Assembly (NCBI GenBank): GCA_000163695.1
Contig: GG774890.1
Location: 290,722 to 354,721 of the forward strand
From: Bacteroidetes oral taxon 274 str. F0058
GTDB lineage: Bacteria > Bacteroidota > Bacteroidia > Bacteroidales > Paludibacteraceae
Reading direction: 5' to 3'
DNA length: 64,000 nt
The notes under the pieces were generated by a model, which worked only from the letters and a program-made list of their open reading frames with translations, had not been told where the DNA came from and ran no database searches. The translations under genes were made by a program, and so were the position numbers. Of the stretch, positions 8,304-17,370 are shown piece by piece. The first letter of the stretch is position 1, and each line of letters begins with the position of its first letter.

Positions 8304-9395
8304 TTACATTTTTCTGAAAGGTGGTTTTACCACTTCGGCTTTCACCTCTTTGTTGCGTATGAGGACGGCTATCTCTGTGCCTACCTTGTTAAATTCGGGT
8401 TTCACGTAACCGAGTCCTACGCCTACTTTTGCCGTCGGCGACATACAGCCCGATGTTACCACACCGATAATATTGCCTTTGCCGTCTGTGAGTTCATAGC
8501 CTTGGCGAGGGATAGCCTTCTCTTTCATTTCGAATCCTATGAGTTTGCGGCTGACGCCGTTTTTACGTTGCGATACATATAAGTCACCGTCAATCAGGTT
8601 TTTGCCTTCGGCAGGTTTGGTAATCCACCCTAAGCCTGCTTCGATAGGCGACGTGGTGTCGTCTATTTCGTGTCCGTAGAGGCAGAATCCCATCTCTAAG
8701 CGTAGTGTGTCGCGTGCACCGAGACCTATTGGTTTGATATCGAATTCTTTACCGGCTTCGAAAATAGCGTCCCATATCTTCTGTCCGTGCTGCGGGTAGA
8801 AGTATAACTCGAAGCCGCCTGCACCGGTGTAGCCCGTATTGGATATTATCACATCTTTTACTCCTGCAAATTCGCCTACCTCAAAAGCATAATAAGGTAT
8901 GTCGGAGAGTTTTATGGGAGTGAGTTTTTGTAGTACTTCTGTGGCTTTGGGTCCCTGTATTGCGAGCTGTGCGATATTGTCCGATGCATTTTCGATTTCT
9001 ACGCCTTCGATTTTGTTAGCATTTACCCAAGCCCAGTCTTTTTCGATATTGGCGGCATTCACTACGAGCATATATTTGTTGTCTTCGTAGTGGTATACGA
9101 TAAGGTCGTCGACGATACCGCCTTTACCGTTCGGCAAGCAGTTGTACTGTGCCCTGCCTACGGCAAGACTTGCTATGTCGTTGCTGCAGATTCGCTGCAT
9201 AAATTGAGTGGCATTTATGCCTTTTACCCAAAATTCGCCCATATGCGAAACGTCGAAGACACCGACGCTGTGGCATACGGCTAAATGTTCGGTATTGATA
9301 CCTGTCGGGTACTCGATAGGCATATTGTACCCTGCAAACTCGTGCATTTTTGCTCCAAGAGCAATGTGTTTGTCTGTGAATGGTGTGGTTTTCAT
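8304..9395 (-). CDS. gcvT: Glycine cleavage system T protein (aminomethyltransferase)
   Basis: 363 residues, normal for the family. Visible motifs are the N-terminal [49 protein letters not shown], the folate-site region [13 protein letters not shown], and [22 protein letters not shown]. It transfers the methylene group from the lipoyl-H-protein aminomethyl arm to tetrahydrofolate, releasing ammonia. The other gcv genes are not nearby. It lies 28 bp behind pepT on the same strand, so the two are probably cotranscribed. Confidence 0.96.
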   Translation of the reverse strand: MKTTPFTDKHIALGAKMHEFAGYNMPIEYPTGINTEHLAVCHSVGVFDVSHMGEFWVKGINATQFMQRICSNDIASLAVGRAQYNCLPNGKGGIVDDLIVYHYEDNKYMLVVNAANIEKDWAWVNANKIEGVEIENASDNIAQLAIQGPKATEVLQKLTPIKLSDIPYYAFEVGEFAGVKDVIISNTGYTGAGGFELYFYPQHGQKIWDAIFEAGKEFDIKPIGLGARDTLRLEMGFCLYGHEIDDTTSPIEAGLGWITKPAEGKNLIDGDLYVSQRKNGVSRKLIGFEMKEKAIPRQGYELTDGKGNIIGVVTSGCMSPTAKVGVGLGYVKPEFNKVGTEIAVLIRNKEVKAEVVKPPFRKM

Positions 9396-9423
9396 TATTA
9401 TTTACTTTGTTTATTTTTTATAA

Positions 9424-10647
9424 TTATCTGTTTGCTACTATTTTGATGATATTTTTTATGACTTCGGTAGCCTTCTCCATAGATTGGATTGGTACAAACT
9501 CGTACTTGCCGTGAAAGTTGTGTCCGCCGGCAAAGATGTTCGGACACGGCAGTCCCTTGAACGACAGTTGTGCTCCGTCTGTCCCGCCACGTATGGGCTT
9601 CACCTTAGGTTCTACGCCTGCCTGGCGGATAGCCTCCGATGCAATGTCTACGATATATTTGACAGGCTCTACCTTCTCTTTCATATTGTAATATTGGTCT
9701 TTGACCTCGAGGGTAGCCGTATTGTCGCCAAATTCACTATTGATTTTGTCTACAAGCATTTGTAGATGAGCCTTGCGTTCTTCGAACTTTTTGCGGTCGT
9801 GGTCGCGGATGATATACGAAACGGTAGTCTTTTCTACATCTCCCCCAATACCCGTGAGGTGATAAAAACCCTCGTAGCCATCGGTGTATTCGGGCGATTC
9901 GTTGGCAGGTACGGTTGCCATAAACTTGGTGGCTATCTTCATAGAGTTTACCATCTTGTTTTTGGCATAGCCGGGGTGAACATTGGTGCCGTAGAAAGTT
10001 ACCTTGGCTCCTGCGGCATTGAAGTTTTCGTATTCCAACTCGCCTATCTCGCCTCCGTCCATCGTGTAGGCAAATTGGCAGCCAAACTTCTCTACGTCGA
10101 AGTGATGTGCCCCCAGACCTATCTCTTCGTCGGGGTTGAAGGCAATGCGTACCTTGCCGTGCTTGACGTCGGGGTTTTTGATAAAATAATCCATAGCCGT
10201 CATTATCTCGGCTATGCCTGCCTTGTCGTCGGCTCCGAGCAGAGTAAGCCCGTTGGTTACCACAAGCGACTGACCGCGATACATCGTAAGCTCGGGGAAT
10301 TGTTTGGGCGAGAGTACGATGTTCTCTTTTTCGTTGAGGACAATGTCGTTGCCGTCGTAGTTCTCCACGATACGCGGTTTTACATTTTTGCCGCTCATAT
10401 CGGGCGATGTATCGAGGTGAGAGATGAAGCCGACAGTCGGAACATCTTTGTCGATATTAGAGGGTAGGGTAGCCATCAGATAGCCTTTTTTGTCGAGAGA
10501 AATGTCTTGCATTCCCATAGCTTTAAGCTCTTCTGCCAAAATCTTGGCAAACTCCATTTGTTGTGGTGTACTCGGTACTAAGCCTGTGTTTTCGTCCGAT
10601 GTGGTATGTATGGAGACATACTTCAAAAATCTTTCGAGTAAATTCAT
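9424..10647 (-). CDS. pepT: Peptidase T (tripeptide aminopeptidase)
   Basis: 407 residues of the M20B family. Zinc-binding and catalytic motifs are visible: HLDTSPD (first metal His and catalytic Asp), [11 protein letters not shown] (bridging Asp), [14 protein letters not shown] (catalytic Glu pair), [14 protein letters not shown], and the late [11 protein letters not shown]is. It is a cytoplasmic enzyme that removes the N-terminal residue from tripeptides, the last steps of peptide use. This suits a peptide-fermenting bacterium and the exported protease nearby. A consensus promoter precedes it. Confidence 0.96.
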   Translation of the reverse strand: MNLLERFLKYVSIHTTSDENTGLVPSTPQQMEFAKILAEELKAMGMQDISLDKKGYLMATLPSNIDKDVPTVGFISHLDTSPDMSGKNVKPRIVENYDGNDIVLNEKENIVLSPKQFPELTMYRGQSLVVTNGLTLLGADDKAGIAEIMTAMDYFIKNPDVKHGKVRIAFNPDEEIGLGAHHFDVEKFGCQFAYTMDGGEIGELEYENFNAAGAKVTFYGTNVHPGYAKNKMVNSMKIATKFMATVPANESPEYTDGYEGFYHLTGIGGDVEKTTVSYIIRDHDRKKFEERKAHLQMLVDKINSEFGDNTATLEVKDQYYNMKEKVEPVKYIVDIASEAIRQAGVEPKVKPIRGGTDGAQLSFKGLPCPNIFAGGHNFHGKYEFVPIQSMEKATEVIKNIIKIVANR

Positions 10648-10673
10648 AAAATTGGTGTTGATAAAAATTATTG

Positions 10674-10705
10674 CAAAATTAATTTATTTTATTTCCCCGA
10701 ACAAA
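10674..10705 (-). promoter_or_regulatory. Consensus promoter of pepT
   Basis: On the minus strand TTTG (10705-10702), a 20-bp spacer and TAATTTTG (10681-10674) match the Bacteroidetes sigma factor consensus exactly. It stands 26 bp before the pepT ATG. Confidence 0.75.
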
Positions 10706-10715
10706 ATAAAAATAC

Positions 10716-10723
10716 TAAATTTG
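10716..10723 (+). promoter_or_regulatory. -7 promoter box, divergent from pepT
   Basis: TAAATTTG lies 14 bp before ATG 10738 and faces away from the pepT promoter, which ends 11 bp to the left. No matching -33 TTTG is evident. Confidence 0.4.
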
Positions 10724-10737
10724 CAAGTTGACTGCTA

Positions 10738-11166
10738 ATGGGAAGTGTTGTTATGGGGTTTAGAGGTGTCTTTATATTGTTAAGTGTGTCTATGATAACG
10801 ATGTACTCTTGTGTCTTGGGCAGAGATACTGCCAAGAGCGGAATATCTGAGATAACTTTTGGTTCGGGTGGCGGAGTTACGGGTAGAGTAGTTCTGTATC
10901 GTCTGAGACCCAACGGTACGGTATATAACGACAATAATGAACTTGTGACAAAACTTACCAAGAAGGAGACAGCGCATCTATTTGGTAAACTAAGCAAGTA
11001 TGCCGATTACAGCTACGACAATCCGTCGAATATGTCGTGTTTTATCGTGATAACGAGCAAACGTAAAGAAAACCGAATAGTATGGGCAGTAATGGGCGAC
11101 CCGCATATAGATAGTGAAGTTGTAGAGCTTTACGAGCGATTTATGAGTAAGATTGACACAAAATAA
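10738..11166 (+). CDS. Small lipoprotein, unknown
   Basis: 142 residues from ATG 10738 or 137 from ATG 10753 (MGFRGVFILLSV), the latter giving a tidier lipoprotein signal ending ...SMITMYSC. The mature part has a Gly-rich turn EITFGSGGGVTGRVVLYRL, resembling small Bacteroidetes lipoproteins with an 'SGGGFTG' strand motif, followed by a helix (TKKETAHLFGKL). The Cys suggests lipid anchoring. It precedes the M4 protease gene by 29 bp on the same strand. Function unknown. Confidence 0.7.
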   Translation: MGSVVMGFRGVFILLSVSMITMYSCVLGRDTAKSGISEITFGSGGGVTGRVVLYRLRPNGTVYNDNNELVTKLTKKETAHLFGKLSKYADYSYDNPSNMSCFIVITSKRKENRIVWAVMGDPHIDSEVVELYERFMSKIDTK

Positions 11167-11207
11167 TTTGAAGTAAGAATATATTTTTTAAATAAATGAT
11201 TTTTAAT

Positions 11208-13583
11208 ATGAAAAACTTTTCGACAAAAGTAATGGTTTTGTCTGTCTGCTTAGCCTTAGCAGGAATAGTTACAGGTCAAAACCCGAATGGATTATCTGAT
11301 TTTAAGCAATTGCTGAAATCTCAAGAACCTGCACCGCGTAAAATAGTGAAGGTTATAACTAAAACGACACAGGATAATCCCAATACCGATTTCGTTGTGA
11401 AATCTGCTGAATCAGGCTCTTTCTACAACGACCTTAGGTCTATTGGCCTCTCTCCCGTCGATATCGAAGAGCAACTGTACGGCTTGTTCGGTTTCGATGC
11501 CGATTATTCTTTTGCCCGCCTTGCTTCGGTAACCGACGATATGGGCTATGTACATACCAACTACCTTGTTTACTACAAAGGATATGCCATCGATGGTCAG
11601 ATGGTGATGGTACACCAGAAAGATGGTTTGGTAACAAGTATCAACGGTATGGTAACCAAAGTCAATACAGGTTCGGTAGAGGTTATCGTTTCGGACGAGG
11701 TCGCCTTGCAGGCAGCTATGAACGAATTGCAGGTAACCGACCTTGTGGACAAATATCCCGTAGAGACAGTATTTTACAGATTTGATGCTGAAGGGGACGA
11801 CTTTGTGTTGGCAAAGAAAGTGAGAGTTTTTTCGTTGAACCCACTCAAACACTACAATGTTTTTGTCAATGCACGAACAGGTAAAGTACTCGATAAGATT
11901 ACTCTTATTCCCCACACCGACGAACAATGTAAGGCTCAGACTTACTACGACGGAGAGAAAACCATCACTGCCGATAACATAGACGGGACATACTATCTGA
12001 GAGATAATGCAAGAAATATCGGTACATACAATGGTAAAAAATGGGATGGACGTACTATCCCCGATAAATCTCTGCTATACACAAACACGAGTGCCAACTG
12101 GACTGACGAAGACAAAAAACCTCCTCTACAAGCACATTGGGGATTGGAACAAACATACGATTATTACAAGAATGTCCTCAATAGAGACAGCTACGACAAC
12201 AATCACGGACCTACATACAACGTATATAATCCCGTCATTTGGGATAATCTGGGCTATTATGCCAATGCAGCAGCTCTGCCTCCCTACGGAATAATGGTTT
12301 ATGGTCGTGGAGGTACGGTAAACGGCACAACGTACAAACCTTTCGTCGCTTTGGATATAACCGCTCACGAATTTACCCATTTGGTAACAGACAAAAGCAT
12401 CAACGGTGGTTTGGAATACAGAAATGAACCAGGTGCGCTGAACGAAAGTTTTTCCGATATATTTGCCGCTTGTGTCGATTACCATACAAACGGAGATAAT
12501 CCGAAAGTTTGGCTGATAGGCGAAGACCTGACCGAAAAAGGTTTCTTGCGTTCGATGTCTGACCCGAGTAGTAAAGAGCTTGCCCAAAACAGAAGACAAC
12601 CCAATACATATAAAGGTACCTATTGGTATACCGGAAGTGGCGACAACGGAGGTGTACACACCAATAGTGGAGTACAGAATTATTGGTTCTACCTTCTCTG
12701 CAAGGGCGGCAGCGGTACCAACGACAACGGAAAGTCTTATAATATAACTCCTATCGGCATAGATAAGACACAGAAAATAGTTTACCGAAGCTGGATGAAT
12801 TATCTACCTTATCAAGCTAAACACATAGACGCATACTTCGGTTCGTTGCAGGCAGCCAAAGACCTTGGTTATAACGAAAATTCCAAAGAATACAAAACCC
12901 TTATAGCCGCTTGGGAAGCTGTCGGTATAGACAGTCTTCTTCCCCGCCTCTGTAAAGGGAACAAGGTATTGACCGCTACTAAAGGCGGTACGATTACCGA
13001 CGGTAGCGGAGAGGAGAAATATCCTAAAAATCTCAATTGTACTTGGACAATAGAGGCTCCTGCCGATAAAGTTGTACAACTTACTTTCACAAAATTCGAA
13101 CTTGAGGCAGCTTCCGGTGGTGAATGCGGTGACTATGTCGCTGTATATGACGGGGAAAACGATAAAGCTACTCTTATGGGAAAGTACTGTGGGTCGAAAA
13201 TACCGCCAGTAATGCGTTCGACGTCGAACAAAATGTTTATCAAATTTTATACGGACGCTTTCGTAAACAGAGATGGTTTCGAGGCTAAATATGAGCCTGT
13301 TTCTACTACCGCACTTCCTCTTGTGGGTAGCAACAAAGCTATAAGCGTCTATCCTAATCCTGCTCGGAGCGAGGTCTTCATAAGACTTGGCGAAAGCCAC
13401 GATAATATAACGGTCGTTGTTACCGATATGTTGGGCAGAGTGGTTAAGAAAGTATTTATAGGAAAAGTAGCTGAAAATGACGTTAAAAATATAGGAATCG
13501 AAGATTTGAGTACCGGTATCTATTATCTGCACGTAGTGGGTAATGATATCAATAGGGTCGAAAAATTGGTTGTCAATGAATAA
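11208..13583 (+). CDS. Secreted thermolysin-like (M4) metalloprotease with CUB and T9SS sorting domains
   Basis: About 791 residues. A signal peptide ends near GIVTGQ. An FTP/PepSY-type propeptide follows (about 30-245). The catalytic domain holds DITAHEFTHLVTD (HExxH, residue about 387) and the downstream Glu in GALNESFSDIF. After it comes a CUB-like domain (about 595-710; CxGnkvltatkGG..., CTWTI, YVAVYDG, YCGSKIPP, FYTD). The last ~75 residues are a T9SS type-A C-terminal signal (ISVYPNPARSEVFIRL...DLSTGIYYLHV). It should be exported by Sec, then moved to the surface by type IX secretion with removal of the tail. It digests protein outside the cell. ATG 11196 is an alternative start. Confidence 0.93.
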   Translation: MKNFSTKVMVLSVCLALAGIVTGQNPNGLSDFKQLLKSQEPAPRKIVKVITKTTQDNPNTDFVVKSAESGSFYNDLRSIGLSPVDIEEQLYGLFGFDADYSFARLASVTDDMGYVHTNYLVYYKGYAIDGQMVMVHQKDGLVTSINGMVTKVNTGSVEVIVSDEVALQAAMNELQVTDLVDKYPVETVFYRFDAEGDDFVLAKKVRVFSLNPLKHYNVFVNARTGKVLDKITLIPHTDEQCKAQTYYDGEKTITADNIDGTYYLRDNARNIGTYNGKKWDGRTIPDKSLLYTNTSANWTDEDKKPPLQAHWGLEQTYDYYKNVLNRDSYDNNHGPTYNVYNPVIWDNLGYYANAAALPPYGIMVYGRGGTVNGTTYKPFVALDITAHEFTHLVTDKSINGGLEYRNEPGALNESFSDIFAACVDYHTNGDNPKVWLIGEDLTEKGFLRSMSDPSSKELAQNRRQPNTYKGTYWYTGSGDNGGVHTNSGVQNYWFYLLCKGGSGTNDNGKSYNITPIGIDKTQKIVYRSWMNYLPYQAKHIDAYFGSLQAAKDLGYNENSKEYKTLIAAWEAVGIDSLLPRLCKGNKVLTATKGGTITDGSGEEKYPKNLNCTWTIEAPADKVVQLTFTKFELEAASGGECGDYVAVYDGENDKATLMGKYCGSKIPPVMRSTSNKMFIKFYTDAFVNRDGFEAKYEPVSTTALPLVGSNKAISVYPNPARSEVFIRLGESHDNITVVVTDMLGRVVKKVFIGKVAENDVKNIGIEDLSTGIYYLHVVGNDINRVEKLVVNE

Positions 13584-13608
13584 TTTAATGTTTTAATAAT
13601 AATACAAT

Positions 13609-14607
13609 ATGGTTAGTTATAAAGAGTTAGGGTTGGTCAATACCCGCGAAATGTTTAAGAAAGCCGTTGATGGCGGTTACGCCATTCCCGCATTCAATTT
13701 TAACAATATGGAGCAGTTGCAGGCTATCGTCAAAGCTTCGGCCGAAACCAAATCTCCTGTGATATTGCAGGTATCGAAGGGTGCCCGCCAGTATGCCAAT
13801 GCTACTATGCTGCTGTATATGGCAGAGGGAGCTGTGGCTTATGCCAAGGAGTTGGGTTGGGCTAACCCGCAGATAGTGCTGCACCTCGACCACGGCGATA
13901 GCTTCGAGCTTTGCAAGTCGTGTATCGAAATGGGCTTCTCGTCGGTGATGATAGACGGGTCGCACCTGCCTTACGAAGAAAACATAGCACTTACGCGTAA
14001 GGTTGTAGATTATGCTCATCAGTACGATGTAACAGTAGAGGGAGAGCTCGGCGTACTTGCCGGTGTCGAAGACGAGGTATCTGCCGAACACCACACATAC
14101 ACGCGTCCCGAGGAGGTGATAGACTTTGCTACCCGCACCGGTTGCGACTCGTTGGCAATATCCATCGGTACTTCGCACGGAGCCAATAAGTTCCGTCCCG
14201 AGCAATGTACACGCGACGCTAATGGTGTGCTTATACCGCCGCCGCTGCGTTTCGATATTCTCGAGCAGATAGAGAAGAAACTGCCGGGTTTCCCCATCGT
14301 TCTTCACGGCTCATCGTCCGTTCCACAAGATCAAGTAGCTATTATCAATAAGTACGGCGGTGCTCTGAAAGACGCTATCGGTATACCCGAAGAACAATTG
14401 CGCCGTGCGGCGAAGTCGGCTGTGTGCAAGATAAATATCGACAGCGATAGCCGTTTGGCTATGACTGCCTCAGTGCGTGAGGTCTTGGCTCTGAAACCTG
14501 CCGAATTCGATCCTCGTAAGTATCTGGGTCCTGCCCGCGATAATATGGAACGCCTCTATAAGCACAAGATAGAAAATGTTCTCGGTAGCAACGGCAAAGC
14601 CGTATGA
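13609..14607 (+). CDS. fba: Class II fructose-bisphosphate aldolase
   Basis: 332 residues of the zinc-dependent class II family. Motifs include AIPAFNFNNMEQLQAI, LHLDHGDSFELCKSCIEMGFSSVMIDGSHLP (metal-binding His and Asp), EGELGVLAGVEDE, and IVLHGSSSVP with the late metal-ligand His. It splits fructose-1,6-bisphosphate into DHAP and glyceraldehyde-3-phosphate in glycolysis and gluconeogenesis. It follows the protease by 25 bp but is functionally unrelated. Confidence 0.96.
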   Translation: MVSYKELGLVNTREMFKKAVDGGYAIPAFNFNNMEQLQAIVKASAETKSPVILQVSKGARQYANATMLLYMAEGAVAYAKELGWANPQIVLHLDHGDSFELCKSCIEMGFSSVMIDGSHLPYEENIALTRKVVDYAHQYDVTVEGELGVLAGVEDEVSAEHHTYTRPEEVIDFATRTGCDSLAISIGTSHGANKFRPEQCTRDANGVLIPPPLRFDILEQIEKKLPGFPIVLHGSSSVPQDQVAIINKYGGALKDAIGIPEEQLRRAAKSAVCKINIDSDSRLAMTASVREVLALKPAEFDPRKYLGPARDNMERLYKHKIENVLGSNGKAV

Positions 14608-14654
14608 TGAGAGTAAAATTTGTTTTTTCTTGTTTGGAATAAAAAATAGAATAA

Positions 14655-15578
14655 ATGTTGACCCGCTCGCTGCTTCGGACAAAAATAGCTCAGATACTAT
14701 ATGCCAATGCTCGCAATAGTAGTATACAAGCTTTCGACGAGGAACTTAAACTAAGCCTGAAAAAGGCATACGACCTGTACCATTTCCTGCTGCTATTGCC
14801 GCAGGAAATGGCTTTTATGGCTCAGAAAGAGGTAGACACTTATAGTACGAGGTTGCTGAAAACAGACAGAAATATAAAGCCTATTTATAATTTGGCTACG
14901 CAAAAGTTTCCGCGTTGTCTGTCGCAGAACGAGGCTCTTAGCAAATATACACGAGATAATCTTATATCGTGGGCAAATTTCGATACCGAGCTTGGTAACA
15001 TTTATAAAAAGACAAAATCGGCTATCTTCTTCGATAAATATATTGGAGAAGATAGTTTGGATTTTGACGTGGAGAAAACCTTTTGGCGAAAATTCTTTCG
15101 TTCGGGCGAAGTATTCGACGAGGGTTTTGAGGCTTTTCTCGAAGAGGTGAGTATCTACTGGGTAGACGATATAGTCGTTACTCTTAGTTTCATAGACAAA
15201 ACAATATCAAAATTTACGGAAGATAATATCTCTACGTCGCCTCTGTTGCCTATGTACAGAGACGAGAACGAAAAGGAGTTCGTCGTAAAACTGTCGCATA
15301 CGGCATTCCTCAAAGGCGACGAATACGAACAAATGATATCTAAGATAGTACCCAAGTGGGACGTGGAGCGTATCACCAAGATGGATATGGTACTCATGAA
15401 GATGGCGATAGCGGAATTCAAAGAATTCCCGCTGATACCGATAGATATTACTATAAACGAATATATAGAAATATCGAAGTTTTATTCGACCTCCAAAAGC
15501 TACATCTTCATAAACGGTATACTCGACACGATAGCAAAAGAGATGCTCGCAAGCGGTTCTATGATTAAAGTGGAATAA
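14655..15578 (+). CDS. nusB: Transcription antitermination protein NusB (long Bacteroidetes form)
   Basis: 307 residues, about twice the E. coli protein. The N-terminal LTRSLLRTKIAQILYA is the RNA-binding start, and the C-terminal KWDVERITKMDMVLMKMAIAEF...PLIPIDITINEYIEISKFYST...FINGILDTIA is the standard NusB end. The middle ~150 residues are the extension typical of Bacteroidetes. It binds boxA RNA with NusE/S10 in rRNA antitermination. It lies 47 bp after fba and 21 bp before the next gene. Confidence 0.93.
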   Translation: MLTRSLLRTKIAQILYANARNSSIQAFDEELKLSLKKAYDLYHFLLLLPQEMAFMAQKEVDTYSTRLLKTDRNIKPIYNLATQKFPRCLSQNEALSKYTRDNLISWANFDTELGNIYKKTKSAIFFDKYIGEDSLDFDVEKTFWRKFFRSGEVFDEGFEAFLEEVSIYWVDDIVVTLSFIDKTISKFTEDNISTSPLLPMYRDENEKEFVVKLSHTAFLKGDEYEQMISKIVPKWDVERITKMDMVLMKMAIAEFKEFPLIPIDITINEYIEISKFYSTSKSYIFINGILDTIAKEMLASGSMIKVE

Positions 15579-15599
15579 TCTGCAATTTACATAACATAG

Positions 15600-16613
15600 A
15601 TGTCTGATACCCTAATTGTTGCAGGTCCTTGCAGTGCCGAAACCGAAGAGCAGGTTTTCCGTACTGCCGAATTGTTGGCGGATATGGGTGTGGAGTATTA
15701 CCGTGCAGGTATTTGGAAACCACGTACTTCGCCCAACAGTTTCGACGGTGTAGGCAGTATAGGGTTGCCGTGGCTGCAGCGTGTCAGGAAGTCTCTCGGA
15801 CTTCGTGTCGGTACGGAAGTGGCTAAATACGAGCATATAGTATCTGTTGCCGAAGCCGAAATGGACTTTGTCTGGCTTGGAGCCCGTACCGTTACCAATC
15901 CTTTCGCCGTACAGGAGATAGCCGATGCATTTGCCAAGTGTAGAGTGTCTATGCCTGTGTTTGTAAAAAATCCCGTCATACCCGATATTGCTCTGTGGAT
16001 AGGTGCTATCGAGCGGTTGTGGCGAGCGGGCATAACGCAGATTGTCGCCGTGCACAGAGGGTTTTATATGAACGACTCTATTTATCGTAACTCGCCGCAG
16101 TGGCAGGTACCTATCGAGTTTAAGCGTCGTATGCCTTATGTTAAGTTGCTGTGCGACCCAAGCCATATAGCGGGCGACAGTGCTTTGGTAGAGACCATTA
16201 TTCGGCAGGCATCTAAACTCGGCTTCGACGGTCTTATGGTGGAGGTGCATAACGACCCGCAGCAGGCTCTCAGCGATAAGCAGCAGCAAATAACCCCATT
16301 GCAGCTGAAACGAATACTCGGTAGAGTCAGGTTCGGGTATAACGACGATAATACCGAGCGATTGTCTGTGTTTAGGGCTCAGATAGACGAACTCGACAGG
16401 TCGCTGATAGATATTATAGTACGACGAATGAGACTCTCCGACGAGATAGGCGAGTATAAGCGAGATAACGATATAGCTGTATTTCAACCTGCACGTTATG
16501 AGGAACTTTTGGATAATATTGCCGTTTATGCAATGCAAAAAAATCTAAATCCCGATTTTGCAAAACAATTGGTGGAACTGATACACCAAGAGTCGATAAA
16601 CCGGCAACTCTGA
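15600..16613 (+). CDS. Bifunctional DAHP synthase / chorismate mutase
   Basis: 337 residues. The N-terminal ~250 are a KDO8P-synthase-like (type I-beta) DAHP synthase: VAGPCSAETEEQ, YRAGIWKPRTSPNSFDG, GARTVTNPF, CDPSHIAGD, and VEVHNDPQQALSD. The C-terminal ~80 are an AroQ-type chorismate mutase (FRAQIDELDRSLIDIIVRRMRLSDEIGEYK). It joins PEP and erythrose-4-phosphate at the entry of the shikimate pathway; the mutase tail makes prephenate and often serves as the feedback sensor. The fusion is usual in Bacteroidales, where it commonly lies near other aromatic genes; here it stands alone behind nusB. Confidence 0.93.
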   Translation: MSDTLIVAGPCSAETEEQVFRTAELLADMGVEYYRAGIWKPRTSPNSFDGVGSIGLPWLQRVRKSLGLRVGTEVAKYEHIVSVAEAEMDFVWLGARTVTNPFAVQEIADAFAKCRVSMPVFVKNPVIPDIALWIGAIERLWRAGITQIVAVHRGFYMNDSIYRNSPQWQVPIEFKRRMPYVKLLCDPSHIAGDSALVETIIRQASKLGFDGLMVEVHNDPQQALSDKQQQITPLQLKRILGRVRFGYNDDNTERLSVFRAQIDELDRSLIDIIVRRMRLSDEIGEYKRDNDIAVFQPARYEELLDNIAVYAMQKNLNPDFAKQLVELIHQESINRQL

Positions 16614-16631
16614 AAAATAAACTCAGAAACA

Positions 16632-17051
16632 ATGATTTTCAAGTTACTAAGGCACATGCTATTTCTAATATTAATCTTTATATTAGACTATGTTTTCATA
16701 TTCTTATCAATGCAAAAATATAAAAATAATATATCTTCTTCTTGCTTAGAATGCTCTTTGGAAAGAGATATTTTTATATATTTAATCATAGGAATAAGTG
16801 TTTTTTATATACTATTCATTGTCTTATCTATGATAATTAAGAAGAAGTATTATTTGTACGGGGCGATTATTATTTCTCTATTATCCTTGTTTTACTATGT
16901 TGATTATGTGATTTTTGTAGATAGGGTTTCCTCTTGGAGCACTTATTGTATAGAAGAAATATTTAGAGAGATATTAATGGGTTCATACATATATATACCT
17001 ATTGTTTTACTTACATATATCATTTTAGTAAAATTACTATTGATACGTTGA
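16632..17051 (+). CDS. AT-rich small membrane protein, unknown
   Basis: 139 residues with four predicted membrane helices (about 5-25, 47-70, 76-96, 113-135) and little else. Ile, Leu, Tyr and Phe dominate, and codons are far more AT-rich than in the neighbours, suggesting transfer. It starts 18 bp after the DAHPS-CM stop. Directly downstream (17150-17290) is a broken stretch resembling a polymorphic-toxin tail, so this could be an immunity protein of a decayed toxin module. That role is inferred from position only. Confidence 0.65.
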   Translation: MIFKLLRHMLFLILIFILDYVFIFLSMQKYKNNISSSCLECSLERDIFIYLIIGISVFYILFIVLSMIIKKKYYLYGAIIISLLSLFYYVDYVIFVDRVSSWSTYCIEEIFREILMGSYIYIPIVLLTYIILVKLLLIR

Positions 17052-17165
17052 TTTTCGAAAATTGAATAGCTCTAAATATGATAATTTTAGAGTAGATATA
17101 GAAGATTCTTTATCGATAGATCCTGATATATAAAAGAATTTTTCAAATACAGAGAACAATAAAAG

Positions 17166-17290
17166 AGGATAGATGGAGCAATTTGGAATGTCAATGGAGC
17201 TTATTTAGATATAAAAACAGGCAAAAAGGGTCTCTTCCTCATTGGACAAATATACTCCTAAAAAGCGAAAGAAAGTATAAAAATAAAAAG
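17166..17290 (+). pseudogene. Decayed toxin-like C-terminal fragment
   Basis: The frame GAIWNVNGAYLDIKTGKKG, beginning near 17176, runs into SLPHWTNILLKSERKYKNKKQF with a TAA near 17290 after a single frame change at about 17233. Read together they look like the short basic C-terminal end of a polymorphic or Rhs toxin. Upstream frames (17060-17165) contain stops. No start codon or ribosome site is present. The identification rests on appearance only. Confidence 0.35.
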
Positions 17291-17314
17291 CAGTTTTAAT
17301 TCTTTCAACAAAAA

Positions 17315-17351
17315 AAGACAATCTCTTTTCTGTGGTCTGAGATTGCCTTTT
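17315..17351 (-). terminator. Terminator of TonB receptor-lipoprotein operon
   Basis: On the minus strand GGCAATCTC pairs with GAGATTGTC and is followed by T7, about 20 bp after the lipoprotein stop at 17371. Confidence 0.75.
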
Positions 17352-17370
17352 TTCGTTTTTTACTCTTTAA

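Noticed and set aside
15612..16538. Minus-strand frame of about 308 codons over DAHPS-CM
   Set aside because: Shadow of a conserved enzyme; no motif.
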